A DNA stretch of 64,000 nucleotides from Haloarchaeobius sp. HME9146. GTDB taxonomy: Archaea; Halobacteriota; Halobacteria; Halobacteriales; Natrialbaceae. A program made the position numbers and the translations under genes. Below are positions 8,072 to 15,530 of this stretch, in pieces. The notes under the pieces were generated by a model. That model saw only the letters and a program-made list of their open reading frames with translations. It did no database searches and had not been told where the DNA came from. The stretch is taken from positions 1,054,001-1,118,000 of the forward strand of contig NZ_JAODVR010000001.1 of NCBI RefSeq assembly GCF_025399835.1, in the 5' to 3' direction. The number at the start of each line of letters is the position of its first letter. The first letter of the stretch is position 1.

Positions 8072-8551
8072 ATGCACCGTTCAGGCGCTTTCGTCGCAGA
8101 GCACGTGACACCGACTACCCCACAGCAGGTCCAGCCCAATGGGGTCGACCTCACGCTCGACGCCGTGTTCGAACAACGCGAGCCGGGGCGCATCGGCCGC
8201 GACGGCAAGGAGGTCGGCTCCCGGAGCGAACTCGAACCCGCCCAGTACGAGGACGACTCGCCGCCGACGCACTACCTCGAACCCGGCGGCTACGTGGTCC
8301 GGTACGCCGAGCGCATCCACATCCCCGAGGGCCACGTCGGCTTCCTCTACCCGCGCTCGTCGCTCCTGCGCAACTCCTGCATGCTGAACACGGCGGTATG
8401 GGACGCCGGCTACGAGGGTCGCGGTGAGGGCCTATTGCAGGTCCACCACGACATCGAACTGGAGGAGGGTGCCCGCATCGCCCAGCTCGTGCTCGCCGAG
8501 GCAGCCCACGAAGAAGAGTACGACGGCAGCTACCAGAACGAGAACCTCTAA
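8072..8551 (+). CDS. dUTPase / dCTP deaminase family protein
   Basis: A 159-residue trimeric-fold pyrimidine nucleotide enzyme. The family motif PRSSLLRN is at residues 94-101, followed by the substrate loop TAVWDAGYEGRGEG (107-120). In dCTP deaminases a Glu in the last stretch is catalytic, whereas dUTPases keep the Asp of DAGY-type motifs. From sequence alone this protein fits the archaeal dUTP diphosphatase/dCTP deaminase group, and I lean to dUTPase because of its short length and the NxxxWDAGY motif. It would keep uracil out of DNA and supply dUMP. It has its own promoter region after the preceding small membrane gene. Confidence 0.85.
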   Translation: MHRSGAFVAEHVTPTTPQQVQPNGVDLTLDAVFEQREPGRIGRDGKEVGSRSELEPAQYEDDSPPTHYLEPGGYVVRYAERIHIPEGHVGFLYPRSSLLRNSCMLNTAVWDAGYEGRGEGLLQVHHDIELEEGARIAQLVLAEAAHEEEYDGSYQNENL

Positions 8552-8555
8552 GAAC

Positions 8556-9365
8556 TCAGTCCAGCGCCACGACGCGGTTCGACTGCGCCGTGCTGTTCAT
8601 CGCCGCGCAGGGCTTTTTCTCCCCGCCGGCGGCCTTCGGGAGTTCGATCTCGTGGGTCGTGTTGTAGTCCGAGAAGGACATCTCCACGCTGAGGTTGGCC
8701 GCCCGACCGTTGACGACGTAGGTCGCGTTCATCGTCGATTTCACCAGTTGCTTGGAGTCCCTGTCGATGTACTGGCGGTAGGTCACGTCGCCGAAGTCGA
8801 CGTTCCCGGTGTCGTCGCCGACGAGCTGCTGGATGACCTCCTGGCTCGGCGTGACCTCGATGACGTACACTTCCTGGCCGTTCGCCAGCGTCTCGTTGCG
8901 CAGCGTCGACTTGGAGTTGTTCAGGATCTCCTGTTGGGCACCGAGGCTGGCGTTGGTGCGCCACGGGCTCTGGTCGACGTCTTCTTGCCGCCACTCGTCG
9001 CCGATGTGGAGGCACTGCTGCTCACCGAAGATGAACGCCTCGGAGAACGAGCGCGTCTGGGTCGAGTTCGTCCGGACGGCGGTGACGATGTTCGTCGCGG
9101 ACATGCGCTGGGCGCTTACGTTCACGGTCCCGTTGGACTCGGTGCGCAGTTCGTTGTCGGAGAACTCGACGACCGTGACCATCGAGTAGTTGTAGGCGCT
9201 GACCGACTGCATCTGGTTCACCGCGTCCGCTTTGATCTCCTTTTCCTCCGGGGAATCGTCGTCGCTGCCGTCGTCGGTGGGTGTGCCGACGAAGGCACTA
9301 CAGCCGGCGAGGGCGACGAGGAGCGCGAGGGCGACCGCGATGAAGACGTGTTTCCTGCTGTTCAT
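8556..9365 (-). CDS. exported lipoprotein, haloarchaeal LolA/LppX-like
   Basis: A 269-residue lipoprotein. The signal ends in the lipobox LAGC with the lipidated cysteine at C22, followed by an acidic linker (TDDGSDDDSPEE). The rest is beta-rich, with many Asn-X-Ser/Thr sequons that could be glycosylated. It reads like the haloarchaeal outer lipoproteins related to LolA/LppX folds, such as sequences with YRQYIDRDSKQLVKSTM and YVIEVTPSQE strands. Its role at the cell surface is unknown. It is convergent with the dUTPase family gene, the stops lying 4 bases apart. Confidence 0.78.
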   Translation of the reverse strand: MNSRKHVFIAVALALLVALAGCSAFVGTPTDDGSDDDSPEEKEIKADAVNQMQSVSAYNYSMVTVVEFSDNELRTESNGTVNVSAQRMSATNIVTAVRTNSTQTRSFSEAFIFGEQQCLHIGDEWRQEDVDQSPWRTNASLGAQQEILNNSKSTLRNETLANGQEVYVIEVTPSQEVIQQLVGDDTGNVDFGDVTYRQYIDRDSKQLVKSTMNATYVVNGRAANLSVEMSFSDYNTTHEIELPKAAGGEKKPCAAMNSTAQSNRVVALD

Positions 9366-9538
9366 GACGAGATGGTCGTTCGCCAGACAGTAGCGCCCAG
9401 GCTGCTACAACCTTTTTGGTCCTGAACCGGTTCCGGGTTGGGTTTTCGGGTGACCGTGTGGAAACGTACTGAGTGGGTGGTGCGGGCGTTTCGGCGGATT
9501 CGAGTCTCGTGGTGGTGACTCGTCGTGAGGTTGTGCGC

Positions 9539-11515
9539 TTACTCCTCGCGGTCAGGGTGGTCGTGGAGTTCGGTGTCGACGCCGGGCAACGACCCGAGCA
9601 GGCGGTCGCGAACCTGATAAGCCGCGCTCCCGGCCCCGACGACGCCGAGGGCTCCGAGGCCGCCCGAGGAGACGCCCAGCACCGTGTTGTCCTCGGTCGT
9701 CTCGGGCAGCGGGGTCCACGTCTCGCCGCCGTCGGTGCTGTAGGAGACGGGGCCGAAGGTGTACGTCTGCGTGTTCTCCAGGCCGCTCGGGGCCTCTGCG
9801 AAGTAGGTCAGCTCGTCGCCTTCGGTGGGCAGGTCGAACGTGACTTCGGTCCGGCCGTTGACCGTCTCGGTCGTCGTGGCATCACCGCCGACGACGGCCC
9901 ACTCGGCTGGAATCTCGTCGCGGACCCGGACCTCGGTGTCGGTCGCGATGGTGAGGTCGACCCGGTTGGTCTGGCCGGCCGTGAACGTCGAGCCGTCGTC
10001 CTCGCGCTCGGCGGTGACGTGGGTCCCGCCGTCGGCGTCGAACGGGATGTACTCGTGCCGGAGCGCGTAGACGCCGGTGTTGATGTCCGCGGCGAAGGTG
10101 ATGCCGTCTCGCTCGACCGCGCCCCAGGTGAACGGGGTTGCGGAGTTCAACCCCTCCATCTTCGAGTCCTCGGGCACGTCCTCGTGGGGCAGGTAGTACC
10201 CCTTCTCGCGGAGTTGCCAGATGTCCGTGTCGATGTCGAGGTACCGGACGCCACCGTGGTAGTGGGCGAGGTGGACCCAGCCGTCCTCGGTCACGTCGAA
10301 ATTGTGCGGGCTCAGGGTGAAGTTCTGGAAGCTGGTGTCCGAGAGGAGCTCCCACGAGTCCAGTTCGGCCAGGTTGGGCGAGCCGTCGTACCCCTCGTCC
10401 AGCCCGTCGGCGTCGAGCAAGTAGAGTTCCCCCGAGGAGCCGCCGTCGACGCTCGGCGTCTCCTGTCCGGCGACGACGATGCGCCGGCCGTCCAGCAGGA
10501 CGGGCGCGGGTTCGGCGTAGTGCGCCCGGTCCATCTCGAACCGGCCGATCTCCTCGATGTTCGCCGGGTCAGAGAGGTCGAGTACGCGCAACCCCATGTC
10601 CCAGTACGAGAGGTAGCCGGTCGGTTTCCCGGTCCGGGGGTCGTCCTGGATGGTGATGTCGTGGATGTACTTCGTGCCGCCGGTGCCGACGCCACCGTCG
10701 CCGTCGATGGTCCAGCGGTTCACCAGCGTGAACTGGCCGGTCGCTCGGTCGAAGTGCAGCGCGTAGAGACCCGCGGTCCCGTCGGCGTCGAGGTCCTTGC
10801 AGGCGAAGACGTAGTCCTCGCCGCCGACCCGGTGGTAGGTGGCGTTGTGGCTCCCGGTCGTCCAGGCGGTGTAGGCCCCGACCACCTCGGGGTTGCCCTT
10901 GTCCCGGACGTCGACCGCGACGACGCTCCCCGCCGTGGCGTCGGTCGACTCGCCGTCGGTGCCGGGTGTCGGGTCCGTCTCGTTGAACAGCGCGGTGTAG
11001 GGCTGCTTCGAGAGAAAGACGTACGCGCCGTCCGCCGAGACCTTCACGTCCATCACGGCGGAGGCGGCGTCGTCGTTGCGGACGAACGAGAGCACCGAGA
11101 GCTCGGCGTTCCGCAGTTCGGTGAACGACTCGGCGTCGGTGAACTCGGAGATGTCGAGGATGGCCATGCCGCGGTCGTTCGTCGGGTCGTCCGAGGAGAA
11201 GAACCCGACGTAGGCGAAGTCGCCGTGGGTCCGAATCTCGGTGATGGCGCCGTAGTGTGGCTCCTCGGGCCGCCCCGCGTTGCTCGAGGTGCCGACGCCC
11301 CCGAGGCTGTGGTAGTCCAGCTTCTCGACGTTCTCGCTGTCGGTGTGCTGGGTGGGGTCGGTGTGGTCGTGGTCGCCGCTGGTCGTGGTGGACCCGCTGG
11401 AACCGAGGCCGTCGTGGGCGCTGGCGGTCCCGGTGGCAGCGAGGCCAAGGGCGCCCGCGGCCGCTGTCTTGATGACGGTTCGTCGGTCGAATCCGCGGTC
11501 TGTGTCGTGTGTCAT
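9539..11515 (-). CDS. Tat-exported LVIVD beta-propeller protein with shared C-terminal module
   Basis: A 658-residue surface protein. A Tat signal (FDRRTVIKTAAAGALG, residues 9-24) ends near the ATGTASA cleavage region. Residues about 50-490 form a beta-propeller with LVIVD-type strands such as GLRVLDLSDPANIEEIG. Residues 501-615 are a beta module (EDDGSTFTAGQTN onward to YTFGPV) that also ends two neighbouring subtilases. A hydrophobic helix near 610-630 may anchor it. Propeller proteins of this kind are thought to bind ligands or scaffold partners; no enzyme motif is seen. The start at 11515 has the same 13-base sequence upstream as the subtilase at 15264. It is last in a four-gene same-strand array, 43 bases after the preceding gene. 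Confidence 0.85.
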   Translation of the reverse strand: MTHDTDRGFDRRTVIKTAAAGALGLAATGTASAHDGLGSSGSTTTSGDHDHTDPTQHTDSENVEKLDYHSLGGVGTSSNAGRPEEPHYGAITEIRTHGDFAYVGFFSSDDPTNDRGMAILDISEFTDAESFTELRNAELSVLSFVRNDDAASAVMDVKVSADGAYVFLSKQPYTALFNETDPTPGTDGESTDATAGSVVAVDVRDKGNPEVVGAYTAWTTGSHNATYHRVGGEDYVFACKDLDADGTAGLYALHFDRATGQFTLVNRWTIDGDGGVGTGGTKYIHDITIQDDPRTGKPTGYLSYWDMGLRVLDLSDPANIEEIGRFEMDRAHYAEPAPVLLDGRRIVVAGQETPSVDGGSSGELYLLDADGLDEGYDGSPNLAELDSWELLSDTSFQNFTLSPHNFDVTEDGWVHLAHYHGGVRYLDIDTDIWQLREKGYYLPHEDVPEDSKMEGLNSATPFTWGAVERDGITFAADINTGVYALRHEYIPFDADGGTHVTAEREDDGSTFTAGQTNRVDLTIATDTEVRVRDEIPAEWAVVGGDATTTETVNGRTEVTFDLPTEGDELTYFAEAPSGLENTQTYTFGPVSYSTDGGETWTPLPETTEDNTVLGVSSGGLGALGVVGAGSAAYQVRDRLLGSLPGVDTELHDHPDREE

Positions 11516-11521
11516 GGAATC

Positions 11522-11534
11522 GTGTCGAATCGCT
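11522..11534 (-). promoter_or_regulatory. 13-base motif shared upstream of two array genes, copy 1
   Basis: The sequence gtgtcgaatcgct (as read on the + strand) lies 7 bases upstream of the propeller start at 11515. An identical 13-base copy lies at 15283-15295 upstream of the subtilase start at 15264. It is either a shared regulatory element or a trace of segmental duplication. Confidence 0.35.
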
Positions 11535-11558
11535 CGAAAACGGTTCGCTGGCGGTTCC

Positions 11559-13781
11559 TTACGTCTCCTCGGCGACGACCGCGTTGTCGTCGGTACCGCC
11601 GAAGGCGACCCACTCGTCGTCGGTCTCATCGCTCCGGGCGGTGGCGGGCCCGAAGGTGTAGGTCCCGGTGTTCGAACTCCCGCTGGGGGCCTCGACGAGG
11701 TAGCGGACCGTCCGGGCGTCGTCGGCCGGGTCGACGGTCGCGTCGAAGTGGACGTACTGGACGTCACCCGCCTGCTCGACGTGGCGCACGTCGGGCGAGT
11801 ACTCGGTGAGGACGGTCCACTCGGCCGGGACCGTGTCCCGAACCTCGGCCGTGTGGCTCACCGCGCCGACGGTCACCTCGACCTCGTTCGTCTGGCCGCC
11901 GGTGAACGTCGAACCGTCGTCGTCCCGGGAGCCGGCCACCGAGAGCCACGTCGGCGTGTCCGCGTCCACGAGGTCGGTCTCGTGGAACCGTGCGAAGTCG
12001 CCCGTCTCGGCCCGGCGGACCGCGGCCTCGGCGTCGACGAAGCCTGCCCCGGCGTTCCAGGGGGTGTAGGCCGTCTGCAGGTCGCGGGCCGTCGCCTCGA
12101 CGGTGTTGATGACCTCGATAGGGTGCGGGTCGTACCCGTTCTGCCGGGCCGCGTCGATGACGAGGGCGCAGACCCCGGCCGCGTTCGGGCAGGCCATCGA
12201 GGTCCCCGTCATCGGGGTGTAGTACGGCTCGGTGTCGGGTTCGAGCGCGTCCAGCGAGTCGGTCGGGCCGACGGTGGCCATGATGGAGTCGCCGGGGATG
12301 GCGACGCCGGGGCGGTAGAGGCCGACGGGCCGGTAGCGGGTCGGCTCGCCACCCAGCTCCTCGATGCCCTCGTAGTCGATGGTGTACGAGACCGTGACCG
12401 AGACCACGGGTTCGACCTCGACGTAGTACGTCTCACCGCCCGCGATGTCGGTCGTCAGGGTCCGGTGCTGGTGGACCACCTCCTCACCCATCTGGGCGAT
12501 GACCGGCCCGTCGCGGGACCCCTCGTGGACCGAGACGCGGACCTGCTCGCCGTCGGGCTCGATGTCGAGCGTCAGTTCCAGCATATCGGCGTTGGCCGGG
12601 GCTTCCCACTCCCAGAAGTCGCTCTCGGTCTGCGCGTCCGTCGTCGCCGCCGGCCCGACCTCGCCGGTCCAGGTCCCCACGTCCACGAGGAACTGGCCGG
12701 AGTCGACCGTGGCGTGGTAGCGCCAGAGTCGCCAGAGGGCGGTCGCGCGGTCGTAGTTGGTCTCGCGGTCCTCGTCGGGGGTGCGCCCCCGCGAGGAGAA
12801 GTCGGTGACCGCCTGCTGGTCGTTGGTCGCCGCGACACAGAGCACGTGGGGTGCCTTCGCGAACCGCGAGAGCGTGTCGGCGTCGGGCCCCGAATTGCCG
12901 GCGGCGAAGACGGGGACGATGCCCTCGGTGAAGGCCTCCCACGACGCGACGTTGACCGGGTCGTTCGGGTTGTACCGCACGTCGCGGGCGACGCCGTAGG
13001 AGTTCGACACCACGTCGGGGTCGAAGTCCACGTCCGGGTCGCGGGCCCGCATCAGCATGTGGTCCCACGCGCCGACGACGTAGGGCAGGTACACCGCCGT
13101 GTTCGTCGAGTAGACGGACAGCCGGGCACCCGGGGCATTCCCACGATACTGGCCGTCGCTGGCGCTCCCGTCCCCCGCGATGATGCCCGAGCAGTGGGTC
13201 CCATGGCCGAGGTCGTCGGTGTCGGCGCTGCCCCCGAGGTCGAGCCACTCGGCGTCTCGCGATTCCAGGGGCTCGTCCACCCACTGCCAGTTGGATTCGA
13301 GTCGTCCTTCGAAGTCGGGATGCGGGCCGCTGAAGCCGGAGTCGATGACGACGGCGTCGACCGAGGAGCCGTCGTAGCCGAGCTCGTCCTGGACCACGTC
13401 GACCCCGGTCAACTCGCGGGAGTCGTCGGTGAACCACTCGAGTTCCTCGGCCTTCTTGATGCGCCGGACCCCGTCCCAGTCGGCCACCGTGGTCAGCTGG
13501 TCCGGCGTCAGCGCGGTGTAGGTCATCGGCAGTTCGCGGTACTCGTGTTTCCCGACCTGCAGGTCGAGGTCGTCCAGCCGGCCCATCGACTCGCGCGAGT
13601 CGAAGACGACGATGCCCTCGATGGGGGCGTCGCCCGAGAGGTCGAAGGCGTCGTCGAGGGTGCTGGTGTCGGTTTCGGCGGCTGCAGTGCCGATGCCGCC
13701 GGCGAACGGGAGCGCCGCACTCCCGGCGAGGACGCCGAGTCCGTGCAGGACGGTCCGTCTGTCGAGTGTGTCGTGTGTCAT
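11559..13781 (-). CDS. Tat-exported S8 subtilisin-like serine protease with internal insertion and shared C-terminal module
   Basis: A 740-residue secreted subtilase. The Tat signal is LDRRTVLHGLGVLAG (residues 6-20). Catalytic residues are all present: D147 in VVIDSG, H193 in GHGTH, oxyanion N296 in AAGNSG and S528 in TGTSMACP. Between N296 and S528 lies an insertion of about 150 residues (333-485) with TYYVEVEP-type strands resembling a bacterial pre-peptidase C-terminal domain. Residues 612-740 carry the same module as the propeller and the largest subtilase. Processing at a propeptide (about 36-115) is expected. The neighbour at 13816 is a close paralogue 34 bases away. Confidence 0.92.
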   Translation of the reverse strand: MTHDTLDRRTVLHGLGVLAGSAALPFAGGIGTAAAETDTSTLDDAFDLSGDAPIEGIVVFDSRESMGRLDDLDLQVGKHEYRELPMTYTALTPDQLTTVADWDGVRRIKKAEELEWFTDDSRELTGVDVVQDELGYDGSSVDAVVIDSGFSGPHPDFEGRLESNWQWVDEPLESRDAEWLDLGGSADTDDLGHGTHCSGIIAGDGSASDGQYRGNAPGARLSVYSTNTAVYLPYVVGAWDHMLMRARDPDVDFDPDVVSNSYGVARDVRYNPNDPVNVASWEAFTEGIVPVFAAGNSGPDADTLSRFAKAPHVLCVAATNDQQAVTDFSSRGRTPDEDRETNYDRATALWRLWRYHATVDSGQFLVDVGTWTGEVGPAATTDAQTESDFWEWEAPANADMLELTLDIEPDGEQVRVSVHEGSRDGPVIAQMGEEVVHQHRTLTTDIAGGETYYVEVEPVVSVTVSYTIDYEGIEELGGEPTRYRPVGLYRPGVAIPGDSIMATVGPTDSLDALEPDTEPYYTPMTGTSMACPNAAGVCALVIDAARQNGYDPHPIEVINTVEATARDLQTAYTPWNAGAGFVDAEAAVRRAETGDFARFHETDLVDADTPTWLSVAGSRDDDGSTFTGGQTNEVEVTVGAVSHTAEVRDTVPAEWTVLTEYSPDVRHVEQAGDVQYVHFDATVDPADDARTVRYLVEAPSGSSNTGTYTFGPATARSDETDDEWVAFGGTDDNAVVAEET

Positions 13782-13815
13782 GGCTGGGTCGTGCGTCGTG
13801 CGGTGGTTGCTGGTT

Positions 13816-15264
13816 CTACGGTTCGGTGAGGGTCACGTCAGCGAAGGTCGCGAGGTCGCCCGATTCGGCCCGGGAGACCGCGGCCTCGGCGTCGACGAAG
13901 CCCGCCCCGGCATTCGCGGGGTTGTAGTCGCTCCGGGCCTCGTACGCGGTCGCCTCGACGGTGTTGAGGACGGCCATGGGATCGGGGTCGCCGTGGCCGT
14001 TCTGGCGGTGCGCGTCGATGACCAGCGCGGCGATGCCCGCCGTGACGGGGCAGGACATGGAGGTCCCGCTGATGGCGGCGTAGTACAGTGAATTGTCGGG
14101 CGCGGTCGCCTGGAGTGCGTCGGCCGGCGACATGGTGCTGTTGACCTGGTTGCCGGGGGCGGCGACCCCGTTGCGGTAGAGGCCGACCGGCCCGCTCGAA
14201 CTCCCCGAATCGTAGTACTCCTCGAGATTCGCGAGGGCGGTCTGGCGGTCGTAGTTCGCCCCCGTCGAGGCGGCGCGAGCCCGCGAGGAGAAGTCCGTGA
14301 TGGCCTTCTGGTCGGTGGTCGCGGCCACGCTCAGGACGTGTGGAGCCTTCGCGTAGTCGTTCAGGGTGTCGTAGTCCGGCCCGGAGTTCCCGGCCGAGAT
14401 GACGGGCAACAGGCCGCTGTCGAAGGCGGTCCAGGTCGCGGTCTGGAGCGTCCCATCGGGGTTGTAGTCGTCGGCGCTGGCCGCGCCGTAGGAGTTCGAG
14501 ACGATGTCCACGTCGGCGACGTGATTAGCGAGGATGTGGTCGTAGGCCGCGGCAGCCTTCAGGATGCTGACGGCCGCACCCGAGGAGTAGACGGTGAGGG
14601 CCGCACCGGGGGCCATCCCGCTGTCCTCGCCGTTGACGGAGCCGTCGCCGGCGATGGTGCCGGAGCAGTGGGTCCCGTGGCCGATGTCGTCGGTGTCGAC
14701 GAGGGTACCGCCGTCGACCCACAGCGTCGGGTCCCCGAGGGGGTTCCCGGCCCACTGGTAGTTGTGTTCGGCGGCTTCGATGAGATCGGGGTGGTCGCCG
14801 TCGAGCCCGGAGTCCACGACCGCGACGTGGACCGAGGAGCCGTCGTAGCCACTATCGTTCCGGACCGTGTCGACACCCGTGACGTCCCGTGCGTCGGCGT
14901 TGTGGTAGTCGAGGTCGCGGTTGCGCTCGACGTAGCGGACCGCGTCCCAGTCCGCGACGGTCTGGAGCTGCGAGCCGGTGAGCAGGGTGTAGCCGACCGG
15001 GAGGACGTCGAAGGCGAGGTAGCCCTCCGCGAGGTCGAGCGTGTCGAGCCGGGAGACGGCCGCGTTCGAGTCGAAGACGACGAGCGCCTCCTGGAGGGTG
15101 TCACTGGTCAGATCGAAGGCGTCGTCGAGGCGGTCGCCCGTCGCGCCTGCCGCGCTCCCGACCCCGAAGGGGAGGGCCGTCGCGCCTGCCAGCCCGGCCG
15201 TCGCCGTGAGCAGTGTTCGTCGGTCGAGTTTCGGTACGGTCTCGCGTGTCGTGTCGTCTGTCAT
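13816..15264 (-). CDS. Tat-exported S8 subtilisin-like serine protease, compact paralogue
   Basis: A 482-residue subtilase with Tat signal KLDRRTLLTATAGLAG (residues 12-27). The triad is complete: D151 (VVDSG), H196 (GHGTH), oxyanion N293 (AGNSG) and S402 (SGTSMSCP). It is closely related to its 740-residue neighbour along the catalytic core and in the final VDAEAAV-RAE segment, but has only a short loop where the neighbour has its 150-residue insertion. It ends at TLTEP, just where the neighbour goes on into the C-terminal module. The stop is a clean TAG, so this is a naturally short version or a truncation. The ATG at 15264 is chosen because the Tat motif sits close behind it. Confidence 0.92.
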   Translation of the reverse strand: MTDDTTRETVPKLDRRTLLTATAGLAGATALPFGVGSAAGATGDRLDDAFDLTSDTLQEALVVFDSNAAVSRLDTLDLAEGYLAFDVLPVGYTLLTGSQLQTVADWDAVRYVERNRDLDYHNADARDVTGVDTVRNDSGYDGSSVHVAVVDSGLDGDHPDLIEAAEHNYQWAGNPLGDPTLWVDGGTLVDTDDIGHGTHCSGTIAGDGSVNGEDSGMAPGAALTVYSSGAAVSILKAAAAYDHILANHVADVDIVSNSYGAASADDYNPDGTLQTATWTAFDSGLLPVISAGNSGPDYDTLNDYAKAPHVLSVAATTDQKAITDFSSRARAASTGANYDRQTALANLEEYYDSGSSSGPVGLYRNGVAAPGNQVNSTMSPADALQATAPDNSLYYAAISGTSMSCPVTAGIAALVIDAHRQNGHGDPDPMAVLNTVEATAYEARSDYNPANAGAGFVDAEAAVSRAESGDLATFADVTLTEP

Positions 15265-15282
15265 GGGTAGGGTATCGATGGT

Positions 15283-15295
15283 GTGTCGAATCGCT
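15283..15295 (-). promoter_or_regulatory. 13-base motif shared upstream of two array genes, copy 2
   Basis: This is the second copy of gtgtcgaatcgct (as read on the + strand), 18 bases upstream of the compact subtilase start. See copy 1 at 11522-11534. A shorter match, tctcgaatcgac, occurs near 18369 upstream of the largest subtilase. Confidence 0.35.
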
Positions 15296-15448
15296 GTCGT
15301 CTCGGTGCGCTCCCCTGGTCGCCCGTCGCAGAAAGGGGGAAGGGGGATGGTGGCCGCCGGGTCGACCACCACGTACAGTCAGTCCCTCGCCGCCGCCGTC
15401 GCCGGTTGCAGAGCGGGGCTGGTCGCCCCGTGGTGGACCCTCTCTGAT

Positions 15449-15489
15449 CCCGGCTGCCCGTGGTGGGGGTGGGGGAGTGGGCAGCCGGG
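15449..15489. terminator. 11-bp inverted repeat with G-rich loop downstream of the large subtilase
   Basis: The perfect arms cccggctgccc (15449-15459) and gggcagccggg (15479-15489) enclose a 19-base loop rich in G on the + strand. The + strand also contains four G-runs (ggggg, ggggg, ggg, gggg) spaced by short linkers, so it could form a G-quadruplex. It lies about 40-80 bases past the stop of the subtilase at 15531, and may end its transcript or separate it from the rest of the array. Confidence 0.45.
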
Positions 15490-15530
15490 GTCGTGACGAC
15501 GGGGCGGGTCATCGGGACTCGTGTCCCGGC

